From Lachnospiraceae bacterium (GTDB taxonomy: Bacteria > Bacillota > Clostridia > Lachnospirales > Lachnospiraceae), in NCBI GenBank assembly GCA_020860745.1, contig JAJBTR010000162.1, positions 1-13,744 of the forward strand: a DNA stretch of 13,744 nucleotides, written 5' to 3'. Positions 1 to 7,293 of the stretch are shown here, piece by piece. The notes under the pieces were generated by a model, which was not told the origin of the DNA, made no database searches, and worked only from the letters and a program-made list of their open reading frames with translations. The translations under genes and the position numbers were made by a program. Numbering within the stretch: the first letter of the stretch is position 1; each line of letters opens with the position of its first letter.

Positions 1-123
1 ACTGGTTGCCTTCCCAGTTTTCCCGGCCCTGCTGCCTAAACTGACCCATCGCCAATCGCAAACGATTTTTAATCTTTCCTACTTTTAATCCAAACTGGAA
101 TTCCCACGGAATTTGTCCTCACC

Positions 124-909
124 TCAGTCGATCAGTTCTTTCCCCTTTGTGTAATTGAAAACCGGCCCCTCGACACAGACATAGTGCTCATTGATTTTGC
201 AATGTCCGCACTTGCCCACTGCGCAGGCCATTTTCCGCTCAAAGGACACCCAGATCCGATCCTCTTTCGCACCGAAGTCCAGACAGGCCTGGGCTGCCGA
301 CCGGAACATCGCCGGCGGACCGACGATCATGATATTGTAGTCGTCGCCCCAGTCCGCAAACGGAATCTTCGGCAGAAACTCTCCGGAAAGTCCCCGACGG
401 AATCCGGGCGCATACACATTGACATCGATCTTTTCCGCTTCACTGAACTTCTTTAAATCATCCTTAAACAACACTGCTGCCTGATCTTTAAATCCGTGAA
501 TCGTATGAACAGAAAGAATCTCATCCGGATGATCATAAAAATACTGTATCGTGCTTCGTACCGGTGCCAGCCCGGTTCCGCCGGAGATGACGATGAGGTG
601 TTTTCCCTTAAAGTCATCAATGGGGAAAGCATTTCCGTAAGGGCCGCGCATAAACAGCACATCATCCTCATAGAGTCCGAACAGCCCATCCGTCAGCTTT
701 CCGACTTTCCGGATCGTAAACTCCACGTAGCCGTCACCCTGAGCGCTGACCGAGATCGGCGCCTCGCCAAACCGCGGAATCGAGAGCATGAAAAACTGAC
801 CGTGCTTTACCGGCGTCCCATGCCACTCCACGCGAAATGTGTGCTCCGTCCCCGTCTCCAACACGATCTGTGTAATCCTGTGAGGGGAAGGCAATGTAAT
901 GTTATCCAT
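124..909 (-). CDS. AsrB/HydG-like FAD/NAD(P)-binding 2Fe-2S electron-transfer subunit, second copy
   Basis: A 261-residue protein of the ferredoxin-NADP reductase superfamily, close to the anaerobic sulfite reductase B subunit and the gamma subunit of sulfhydrogenases. It should oxidise NAD(P)H through FAD and pass electrons to iron-sulfur partners in the cytoplasm. Visible motifs are the FAD-domain stretch APISVSA near residues 50-56, RGPYGNAF near 88-95, the nucleotide-binding GGTGLAP near 110-116, and a C-terminal C-x4-C-x2-C-x7-C (C229, C234, C237, C245) typical of the 2Fe-2S site of PyrK/AsrB-type proteins. The open frame extends 21 codons further upstream, but the ATG at 909 is preferred: AAAGGGGGC lies a few bases before it, and it aligns with the start of the neighbouring paralogue. 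It is the last recognisable gene of the molybdoenzyme cluster, 171 nt after the first copy. Against that copy it lacks five residues between the AEK and APGF segments, around residues 159-165. The direction of electron flow is inference. Confidence 0.9.
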   Translation of the reverse strand: MDNITLPSPHRITQIVLETGTEHTFRVEWHGTPVKHGQFFMLSIPRFGEAPISVSAQGDGYVEFTIRKVGKLTDGLFGLYEDDVLFMRGPYGNAFPIDDFKGKHLIVISGGTGLAPVRSTIQYFYDHPDEILSVHTIHGFKDQAAVLFKDDLKKFSEAEKIDVNVYAPGFRRGLSGEFLPKIPFADWGDDYNIMIVGPPAMFRSAAQACLDFGAKEDRIWVSFERKMACAVGKCGHCKINEHYVCVEGPVFNYTKGKELID

Positions 910-954
910 GTAAATGCCCCCTTTTATCTCAACCACTTTTTCTTCACACTTTTT

Positions 955-982
955 TGTATACGTCTGCAGCAATCCATTTCAA
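955..982 (-). promoter_or_regulatory. Possible internal promoter before the second AsrB-like gene
   Basis: On the minus strand TTGAAA (977-982) and TATACA (955-960) are separated by 16 bases, about 45 nt before the preferred start codon at 909. The matches to sigma-A consensus are 5/6 and 4/6. The 171-nt gap between the two paralogues is the longest inside the cluster, which makes a separate promoter reasonable, but such matches also arise by chance. Confidence 0.3.
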
Positions 983-1080
983 AGGATAACTACATCTGAT
1001 ACCTCGTTTTTGTAATCATCCGGCGTTACCGTAATACGCTTTCCAGTCAGCCCCCCCCACTGAAAAATCCAGCAACAGAG

Positions 1081-1881
1081 TTAATCTAACAATTCTTTCG
1101 CTTTCGTATAATTAAATACCGGGCCGTTCAGGCACACGTAAGTCTCATTCACCTTGCAATGCCCGCATTTCCCCACGGCACAGGCCATCTTCCGCTCAAA
1201 GGACACCCAGATATGATCCTCCGCGGCGCCGTTATCCATGCAGCCTTTCGCTGTAAACTTAAACATAGCCGGCGGACCGACGATGATCACATTGTAATCA
1301 TCCCCAAAGGAAGCAAACGGAATCTCCGAAATATACTGTGTGACAAATCCCTTGTGAAATCCGGGCGCCTCCGTGTTATCCAGACACCAGTAAGTGTGAA
1401 ACTTTTCCGCCTCTCCGAATTTTTTCAGATCGTCCTTGAACAGCACCGCGGACGGATCCTTAAATCCCGCAATAGCGTAGACCGACTGGATTTCCTCCGG
1501 ATGGTCGTAAAAATACTGCAACGTGCTGCGTACCGGCGCCATACCGGTTCCGCCTGCGATGACAGCCAGATGTTTTCCCTTAAAATCCTCCACCGGGAAA
1601 GAGTTTCCGTAAGGTCCTCTCATAAAGAGCATATCTCCGGCACGCAAGCCGAATAATCCCCCGGTCAGCCGTCCCACTTTCCGTATCGTAAATTCCACAT
1701 AGCCGTCTCCACGGGCGCTGACCGAGATCGGCGCCTCGCCAACTTTTGGAATGGACAGCATAAAAAACTGTCCGTGCTGTACCTCTTTGCCGTGCCACTC
1801 TACACGAAAAGTCTGCTCCGCCACGGTCTCCTGCGTCAGTTTCAAAATTCTATGCGGTGATGGTAAAGTAATATTTTCCAT
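1081..1881 (-). CDS. AsrB/HydG-like FAD/NAD(P)-binding 2Fe-2S electron-transfer subunit, first copy
   Basis: A 266-residue paralogue of the downstream gene, with the same architecture: an FAD-binding beta-barrel domain (about 10-100, with APISVSA and RGPYGNSF), an NAD(P)-binding Rossmann-like domain beginning at GGTGMAP (110-116), and a C-terminal 2Fe-2S motif with C234, C239, C242 and C250. It keeps the YWCLDN segment near residue 163, which I take to be the more usual family form in this region. The start is supported by CGGAGG nine bases before ATG at 1881. It follows the AsrA-like gene after 92 nt. In characterised sulfite reductases and Pyrococcus sulfhydrogenases this subunit couples NAD(P)H to an AsrA/HydB-type iron-sulfur protein, and the same partnership is likely here. 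No siroheme subunit is present, so it is unlikely to serve sulfite reduction. PyrK-like or other diaphorase roles are less likely, given the adjacent AsrA homologue. Confidence 0.92.
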   Translation of the reverse strand: MENITLPSPHRILKLTQETVAEQTFRVEWHGKEVQHGQFFMLSIPKVGEAPISVSARGDGYVEFTIRKVGRLTGGLFGLRAGDMLFMRGPYGNSFPVEDFKGKHLAVIAGGTGMAPVRSTLQYFYDHPEEIQSVYAIAGFKDPSAVLFKDDLKKFGEAEKFHTYWCLDNTEAPGFHKGFVTQYISEIPFASFGDDYNVIIVGPPAMFKFTAKGCMDNGAAEDHIWVSFERKMACAVGKCGHCKVNETYVCLNGPVFNYTKAKELLD

Positions 1882-1973
1882 GTTGTTTTTCCTCCGATAT
1901 TTTCAGGCAGCAACTGAATCTGCTTCCCCGCCGCATCGCGTTATCCGCATCACCAGTCACTGCGCGTCATGGC

Positions 1974-3032
1974 TTATTCCGCAGATTCACCGTCACCCTG
2001 TGCCCGTTCCTGCTTCAGCCGCTCCACTTCTTTTGCCAGACCGCCAATTGTCTCTGAGAATTTAATCTCCTGCGGACACCGCGTGTCACAACGGCCGCAG
2101 CCGACACACATATTCTCCTCGCCAAAGCGGAGTTTGTAATCATATACCTTATGTAAAGTCTTGAACCGTGTGTTAGCGCCTGCATTGTCACGGACGCCGT
2201 GACCGCCCGCCATTACCGTGTACGTGGACAGCATGCAAGAGGACCAGGTCCGCCGCCGCTCTCCTTCCAGGCTGGTCTCATTGTAAATGATATCGTTGGT
2301 GTCAAAGCAGGTGCAGGTGGGACAGACGGTGTTGCACCCGCCGCAGAGAATGCACCGCTCATTAAACTGATCCCAGTATTCCAGATTGATAATATCTTTC
2401 AGATAGCTCCGGTCCGGGATGTCCGGCACCTGTACCGTGCGCAGATTCTCTTTCACAAACTCCGGCGTAAAATCCGCCTCTTTTGCGCCCGCAAACAACG
2501 GCTCCAACGCCGCATCCTTTACCTCCACATAAGCTCCCGATTCGTCAAAACGAAAAGCTGCCGCATAGTCTGTGACGATGTTGGAATTCATCGAGACACA
2601 AAAGCAGGTCTCAAAGCTCTCCCGGCACTCCAGCAGGATAAATTTTGCTTTCTCCCGCAGTCTGGCGTAATAGGAATCCGGCTGTCCGCCGTTTTTCAGG
2701 AAAATCTGATCCAGGCGCCGGATCGCATTGATATCGCAGGGTCTTGCAAAAATCAGAATATCCCTGTCATCCTTTACCTCACTCTCAATGACATCTGTCA
2801 CCGCAAAATAGAGCAGTGTCTGCATCACCGGATAAATAATCTCTTTCGGACCGAAATCCGATTTCCGGTCATATACAATCTCTGAGGTCTTTTTTATCTC
2901 GCCATAACGGATTTCCGTCTGCCGTTTGCCGCGCACCCGGCGGACAATCTCTTTCGGCGCGCAGATTTTTGTGCTCCCCCGCAGCCCGGCAAAAATCTCA
3001 TCCAGCTGCTCAGTCGTTACATAATATCCCAT
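1974..3032 (-). CDS. AsrA/HydB-like 4Fe-4S electron-transfer protein
   Basis: A 352-residue protein resembling the A subunit of anaerobic sulfite reductase and the beta subunit of soluble NiFe sulfhydrogenases. It should relay electrons between the FAD/NAD(P) subunit and the catalytic module. The N-terminal ~200 residues match the family-specific region, including the DILIFARPCDINAIRRLD stretch near 90-107. Two ferredoxin-type motifs follow: C227-x2-C230-x2-C233-x3-C237 and C309-x2-C312-x2-C315-x3-C319, each fit to hold a 4Fe-4S cluster. Extra cysteines (C240, C242, C266) lie between them. AGGAGG stands five bases before the ATG. The gene starts 33 nt after the TorD-like gene ends, and the first AsrB-like gene follows it. 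The charged tail after about residue 332 looks like a short helix. The family assignment is good. The use with a molybdoenzyme rather than a sulfite reductase is inferred from context. Confidence 0.9.
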   Translation of the reverse strand: MGYYVTTEQLDEIFAGLRGSTKICAPKEIVRRVRGKRQTEIRYGEIKKTSEIVYDRKSDFGPKEIIYPVMQTLLYFAVTDVIESEVKDDRDILIFARPCDINAIRRLDQIFLKNGGQPDSYYARLREKAKFILLECRESFETCFCVSMNSNIVTDYAAAFRFDESGAYVEVKDAALEPLFAGAKEADFTPEFVKENLRTVQVPDIPDRSYLKDIINLEYWDQFNERCILCGGCNTVCPTCTCFDTNDIIYNETSLEGERRRTWSSCMLSTYTVMAGGHGVRDNAGANTRFKTLHKVYDYKLRFGEENMCVGCGRCDTRCPQEIKFSETIGGLAKEVERLKQERAQGDGESAE

Positions 3033-3065
3033 TTTGTCCTCCTATATATGTGCGGGAAACCGCTG

Positions 3066-3890
3066 CTATTTAAGAAATGCCGTCTCCTGCACCATAAACC
3101 CTCTCGTGATCCTGCCGATTCCATCAAAAAATGCCGTCTGTGCATGCTTTGCGATATCTCCGCCGAAAAGCGATACCCATCGTCTCAGATGATGTTCAAA
3201 AAAGGTCTTCTGCTCCCGGACACTCTCCTCCAGCGCTGCTTCATCATCCGCCTCACAGGCACGCACTGCCGTATCGCAGAGCCGGGCCATATACTCAAAC
3301 TCCAGGCCCGCATGGTCATCCGGAATCCGGTACATATCCTCCCGGGGTTTTAAACCTTTCGCCGCATACAGAGCCGTCAGGTCATCACAGGCCTCCTGGT
3401 TGACCAGGTGCTTTTTATTGGTGTAAACCGACTCGTAAGGAAAAGCCGCTGTCCCCTGGGCAACGCCTGCTGCCAGGAAAATTCTCGCGTACTCCACTTC
3501 CAGTTCTGTGATTTTCTCAGCGATATTCCCGCCAATTTCTTCCTCGCCACTTTCTGCATTTCCGACAGACGCTTCGTTTATTTCTGAAGTCCCGCCAATT
3601 TTTTCTGATTTCTCTGTTCCGGCATGAACCGCAGACTCCGCATTTGCAGAAGCATTCGCCGCAACAGCTTCAACAGCTTCTCCTCCTGAAAAATGCACGC
3701 CCGCCAGATACTCTTTCAACCTCGCATATCCATCCCGCAGATCAGCATCTCCCGGCTCCTCGGGAAATGACATCTGCTTCATCTGTGCGAGCAGCTTTTC
3801 ATCTGCCTCCAGGATATAAATACGGCTGAGGAAACGATAGAGATTCGCCCGCTGCCGCATAACAGCGCAGATTTCCTGTCTATTCTCCAT
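3066..3890 (-). CDS. TorD/DmsD-family molybdoenzyme assembly chaperone
   Basis: A 274-residue, probably all-helical cytoplasmic chaperone that would bind the apo-molybdoenzyme and guide cofactor insertion. Family marks are ELEVEYARIFLA (about 129-140), PYESVYTNKKHLVN (about 151-164) and IPDDHAGLEFEYMARL (about 189-204), the last matching the PDH-x3-EL-x-FM signature of TorD-like proteins. Between about residues 68 and 127 is a low-complexity Ala/Glu/Gly/Ser-rich insert that makes the protein longer than typical members of about 200-230 residues. The ATG lies one base after the stop of the DmsB-like gene, with GGGGAG about eight bases upstream, which suggests coupled translation. Since no Tat signal is seen on the catalytic subunit, its job is probably maturation rather than export proofreading. 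Confidence 0.88.
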   Translation of the reverse strand: MENRQEICAVMRQRANLYRFLSRIYILEADEKLLAQMKQMSFPEEPGDADLRDGYARLKEYLAGVHFSGGEAVEAVAANASANAESAVHAGTEKSEKIGGTSEINEASVGNAESGEEEIGGNIAEKITELEVEYARIFLAAGVAQGTAAFPYESVYTNKKHLVNQEACDDLTALYAAKGLKPREDMYRIPDDHAGLEFEYMARLCDTAVRACEADDEAALEESVREQKTFFEHHLRRWVSLFGGDIAKHAQTAFFDGIGRITRGFMVQETAFLK

Positions 3891-3891
3891 G

Positions 3892-4509
3892 TCACTTCTC
3901 CCCTTTCATCCGGCGTTCAAAGTCGAACGGCAACTCGTCAATCCATTTGCAGTTTTTCAGGATGAACCGCCCGGTAGGCTCATTTCCGTTCTCATCCTTC
4001 AGTGTATAAACATGTCCCTCGTTGGCAGCCAGCAGTTTCGATACCTCACTCTCCGGATCATCGATGTCTCCGACATGAAGGGCTCCTCCGGCACAGTTGC
4101 GCACACAGGCGGGCTCCAGCCCGTCTTCCCGCCGCTGCACGCAGAGATTACACTTATCCATCACATGCAGTTCCCGGTTGAACAGGTTCGCCTCATAGGG
4201 ACAGGCGCGCATACAGCTCTGGCAGCCGATGCAGACATCCCGGTCAATGTAAATGACGCCGTCCTCCTCGTCCTTGTAGCAGGCTCCGGTGGGACAGACT
4301 TCTGTGCAGGAAGGGTTTACGCACTGCTGACACATCACCGGCATAAAGTACATCTCGATATCAGGAAAATGTCCGGTGGGTCCCATGGTATAAAATTTGC
4401 TCCGGGATGGTCCCAACGCAATCTCATTCTCGGTTTTGCACGCCACCTGACAGCCGCCGCGGCAGCCAATGCAGCGATCCAGTTCCACTACCATTGTTAA
4501 TTGTGCCAT
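3892..4509 (-). CDS. DmsB/NrfC-like iron-sulfur subunit with four 4Fe-4S sites
   Basis: A 205-residue ferredoxin-like electron-transfer subunit, the same length as E. coli DmsB. Sixteen cysteines fall in four motifs: C13/C16/C20/C24, C60/C63/C68/C72, C93/C96/C99/C103 and C120/C123/C135/C139. This is the pattern of small subunits of complex iron-sulfur molybdoenzymes. It has no signal peptide or membrane segment. The frame could start further upstream, but ATG at 4509 is favoured by GGGGAGG about eight bases ahead. This start overlaps the end of the catalytic-subunit gene by 13 nt, so the two are probably translationally coupled. An internal ATG at 4494 is a poorer choice. It probably links the AsrA/AsrB-like input proteins to the 4Fe-4S cluster of the molybdenum subunit. 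Confidence 0.93.
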   Translation of the reverse strand: MAQLTMVVELDRCIGCRGGCQVACKTENEIALGPSRSKFYTMGPTGHFPDIEMYFMPVMCQQCVNPSCTEVCPTGACYKDEEDGVIYIDRDVCIGCQSCMRACPYEANLFNRELHVMDKCNLCVQRREDGLEPACVRNCAGGALHVGDIDDPESEVSKLLAANEGHVYTLKDENGNEPTGRFILKNCKWIDELPFDFERRMKGEK

Positions 4510-7178
4510 TCGATATACCTCCCCTGCGCACTGCCGATGGGCAGCCATGATTTGAAGTCCTCCGGTTTTGTCCAGACACCCTCCGGTGCACCTTCTTCTG
4601 CTTTATAAATCTTCACAAGAAAACCGCGGAGTGTATAAGTTCCCACCACATCATTAAACGGACCGGACGCCTTGGTCAGGACATTGACATTCATCTCTTT
4701 CCAACCGTGTGTTTTTGTATTTAAAGTTTCCGGATTCCAGAACCGTTCCATACAGACCGCTCCCGGACAGATCCCCTCCGTCACATAGGCTTTTGCCCGG
4801 ATTTTCCCGCGCAGGGATTCAATCCAGACCCAGTCACCCGGTGCGACGCCATATTTTTCCGCATCCGAAGGATGAATCCAGACCTCCGCTACCGGATAAA
4901 TCTCACGCACTGCTGCTACATTCCTCAGCGTAGAATGATGGAAAAACGGAATCCGGCCGTTGGTCATAATCAACGGATATTCTTTTGCCAGCTCCGGATC
5001 TGCGATCGGTCCCTCGGGCGGCTCCAGATAATAGGGCAGCGGATCGTAGTCCACCTCCACTGGCGGCAGCTCACACTTGGCAAAAGGCTGTCCCGTCCGC
5101 CCCAGCGTGATCATGCTGTCTAAGTAAATCTCTATTTTCTTCGACGGCGTATCAAAGCCTTTCAGCTTGCCGGTCTTCTCATCCGTCCATTTATACACGT
5201 AGTAACTCCGCCACTCATCCCTGGGCAGATACTCAAACGGTGCTTTTTCCTTGACTTCCTTCCAGGTCATGCCGATCTTGCCGACACAGTGATCGAATAG
5301 TTCCTCCATCGTATCCCAGTAGGCCAGGTCTTCTCCCATAAACTCCGCGTCAAATGCCTTCTGGCATCCCTCATGTCCCATCTCGGCACATCGCTTTGCC
5401 AGCTTCGACCACAAGAGCGCCTCGTCGCAGGTCTCCCAGAGATGTGTGGTCGCCTGTCTTGCCACAATGGTATTGCAGGTCTCCACCAGCATATCCATCT
5501 CCAGCCACTCTTCCGTCGGAATCAGGATATCCGCGTAGGCGGAGAAAGATGTAGGATACATATAGGCGTGCACAACATAATCCAGATTTGCGATTGCCTT
5601 TTCTATCTTGGAAGCATCGGCCACCACGCCAAACTTATTGCCGGACCGGTCGATCCACATCTTCAGCGGATAAGGTTTCCCCGTGATCGCCGCATCCAGG
5701 ATTGCCGTCGGCTGACCTGCCCACCAGATATGTAAGCCTTTGTATTCATTGCCGCCGAGACGTTTTTTCAGCATCTCATCCGGCAAAAGCTTCTCCGCCT
5801 GCGGCACCGGGTAGTTCGGCATTCTCAAAGTCCCGCTCGTGCGGAAACGCTGCAGCAGGGCACCCGGCCGCTCTACATTGCCCATCAGGCAGTCGATGAT
5901 GCAGGCTGCCATAGCCGCCTGTTCGGAATTCGGCGTCTGATCGGTGGCAACGCCGAGCGCGATGCCGCTGGGCTGATTGTCCGTGTACATCCGGATCGCC
6001 CGCTCAATGCGCTCCGGCTCCAGCCGGCAGATCTCTCCGCCGTGCTCTAACGTCCACTCTTCCACACGTTCCCAGAGCAGGCGGTAACCGGTCTTGTAAA
6101 CTTTTCCGTCCACCACAAACTCGCCGTCCAGCACCGGATCCAACTCCTCATTCCAGGGATATTCCAGAGGCTGCATGGAGTTCGTCTTCCGATCCCAGAC
6201 CATAAAGGTATCTGGTTCACCGTTCTCCCCCTTCTTCGGGCGGAGCATAAACTTTGTCTCCACATCCACCAGATAGGGCAGATCGGTCCACCGCATGACA
6301 AACTCTTCGTCATATAATTTGTTGTCCAGAATATAACGGATCCAGGTCAAATGCAGCGCCACATCTGTGCCGGGCCGAATCGAAAGCCACACGTCCGCTT
6401 TCGCCGCATCCGGCGTAAACCGGGGATCGATCACAACCGTCTTAACCCCTTTCGCCCGCAGCTCGTTCACCATACGTCCGCCGCTGGAAGGACAGGAATA
6501 AGAAGGATCTGTACCCCAGAGCACCAGACACTGAATCGGCGTCTCATCCGGGAAATAAAGCTCCAGCGCGTTGGAATCCGCGATACTCGGATCTACGCCG
6601 CCGTACATCATCGTATAGCCCAGAACACGGGGGAGGTAACACTGCGCACACCCCGGCTCAAACCAGTTCGGCGTTCCAAACACATTGCAGAAACGGCAGA
6701 CACTCCAGACCTCCGGGTTCCCGCCGCCTCCGGTAGAGCCGAAGACCGCCTCCGCGCCGTACTTTTCTCTCGTCTCCATCAGGTGAAACGCGATCTTGTC
6801 AATCGCCTCATCCCAGGTGATACGCCGCCATTTTCCGCCGGCGCGCTCACCGACCCGCTCCAGCGGATACTTATTCCGGTTCGGATTGTAGAGTGCCTGA
6901 ATACCGGAAAGTCCCTTGGCACACATCTTTCCGCGGCTCATCGGGTCCTCCGGGTTGCCTTCCAGCTTCACGACGCGGCCGTTTTTCACATGGGCCAGCA
7001 CGCCGCAGTTGGCAATGCAGGCACGACAGGCTGTCTTGATGATCCGCTCCTCCGGCTCCGGATCCAGAATCCGCGGTTCACATTCATTGAAAAAATGAAC
7101 GCCCTCCACAACAGCGCTCAGGCCGGCAATGTCCGTGTCGCGGAGCAGATTTTGAATCACTGTCTTATCACTGTACAT
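4497..7178 (-). CDS. DMSO-reductase-family molybdopterin oxidoreductase, catalytic subunit
   Basis: An 893-residue bis-molybdopterin guanine dinucleotide enzyme of unknown substrate. The N-terminal 4Fe-4S motif is C51-x2-C54-x3-C58-x27-C86, followed by the lysine of CAKG (K88) that often lies on the electron path in this family. The Mo-binding central domains follow. At GTPNWFEPGCAQCYLPR (168-184) C180, or less likely C177, is the best candidate metal ligand. The C-terminal molybdopterin-binding domain contains DPLPYY, the PELAKEYPLIM stretch and GDWVWIESLRGKI. Several of these C-terminal stretches recall acetylene hydratase and gut catechol dehydroxylase-type members, but the substrate cannot be named. 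About 45 residues precede the first cluster cysteine. They hold no twin-arginine or hydrophobic signal, so the enzyme should be cytoplasmic. The start at 7178 is set by AGGGGAGGGC just upstream; the 11-codon longer frame lacks such a site. It leads the operon. Confidence 0.93.
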   Translation of the reverse strand: MYSDKTVIQNLLRDTDIAGLSAVVEGVHFFNECEPRILDPEPEERIIKTACRACIANCGVLAHVKNGRVVKLEGNPEDPMSRGKMCAKGLSGIQALYNPNRNKYPLERVGERAGGKWRRITWDEAIDKIAFHLMETREKYGAEAVFGSTGGGGNPEVWSVCRFCNVFGTPNWFEPGCAQCYLPRVLGYTMMYGGVDPSIADSNALELYFPDETPIQCLVLWGTDPSYSCPSSGGRMVNELRAKGVKTVVIDPRFTPDAAKADVWLSIRPGTDVALHLTWIRYILDNKLYDEEFVMRWTDLPYLVDVETKFMLRPKKGENGEPDTFMVWDRKTNSMQPLEYPWNEELDPVLDGEFVVDGKVYKTGYRLLWERVEEWTLEHGGEICRLEPERIERAIRMYTDNQPSGIALGVATDQTPNSEQAAMAACIIDCLMGNVERPGALLQRFRTSGTLRMPNYPVPQAEKLLPDEMLKKRLGGNEYKGLHIWWAGQPTAILDAAITGKPYPLKMWIDRSGNKFGVVADASKIEKAIANLDYVVHAYMYPTSFSAYADILIPTEEWLEMDMLVETCNTIVARQATTHLWETCDEALLWSKLAKRCAEMGHEGCQKAFDAEFMGEDLAYWDTMEELFDHCVGKIGMTWKEVKEKAPFEYLPRDEWRSYYVYKWTDEKTGKLKGFDTPSKKIEIYLDSMITLGRTGQPFAKCELPPVEVDYDPLPYYLEPPEGPIADPELAKEYPLIMTNGRIPFFHHSTLRNVAAVREIYPVAEVWIHPSDAEKYGVAPGDWVWIESLRGKIRAKAYVTEGICPGAVCMERFWNPETLNTKTHGWKEMNVNVLTKASGPFNDVVGTYTLRGFLVKIYKAEEGAPEGVWTKPEDFKSWLPIGSAQGRYIEWHN

Positions 7179-7192
7179 ATTGCCCTCCCCTA

Positions 7193-7206
7193 TAAAAATA
7201 TTTTTA
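7193..7206. repeat. Perfect 14-nt AT palindrome before the molybdoenzyme ribosome binding site
   Basis: TAAAAATATTTTTA is fully self-complementary and lies directly ahead of the AGGGGAGGG ribosome binding site of the molybdoenzyme gene. It may be a protein-binding site or a weak RNA hairpin, or simply an AT-rich coincidence. Confidence 0.35.
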
Positions 7207-7264
7207 CGCAACAGCTCACGATACCGACGAAAGTCATATGCGGAACTGTCAGAGTCTTATCTTT

Positions 7265-7293
7265 ATTATACAAGTCGCAAAAAGGAATGAAAA
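7265..7293 (-). promoter_or_regulatory. Probable promoter of the molybdoenzyme operon
   Basis: On the minus strand TTTTCA (7288-7293) and a perfect TATAAT (7265-7270) are 17 bases apart. This gives a leader of about 80 nt before the start codon at 7178. The -35 box lies inside the 3' arm of the preceding inverted repeat, so terminator and promoter share bases. I did not recognise a known molybdenum-cofactor riboswitch in the leader. Confidence 0.55.

Noticed and set aside
1882..1973. Search for a small gene in the 92-nt gap between the AsrA-like and first AsrB-like genes
   Set aside because: No frame with a start, a ribosome binding site and more than a few codons was seen apart from the binding site of the AsrB-like gene itself.
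2199..2885. 228-codon open frame on the plus strand
   Set aside because: It lies wholly opposite the AsrA-like gene, has no ribosome binding site, and its product has no recognisable features.
124..3032. Reading the AsrA/AsrB-like genes as an anaerobic sulfite reductase operon
   Set aside because: The siroheme-containing AsrC subunit is not present anywhere in the window, the AsrB-like gene is duplicated, and the genes follow a DmsA/DmsB/TorD set with tight spacing.
7178..7211. Longer start for the molybdoenzyme at 7211
   Set aside because: No ribosome binding site precedes that ATG, and AGGGGAGGG lies directly before the ATG at 7178, inside the longer frame.
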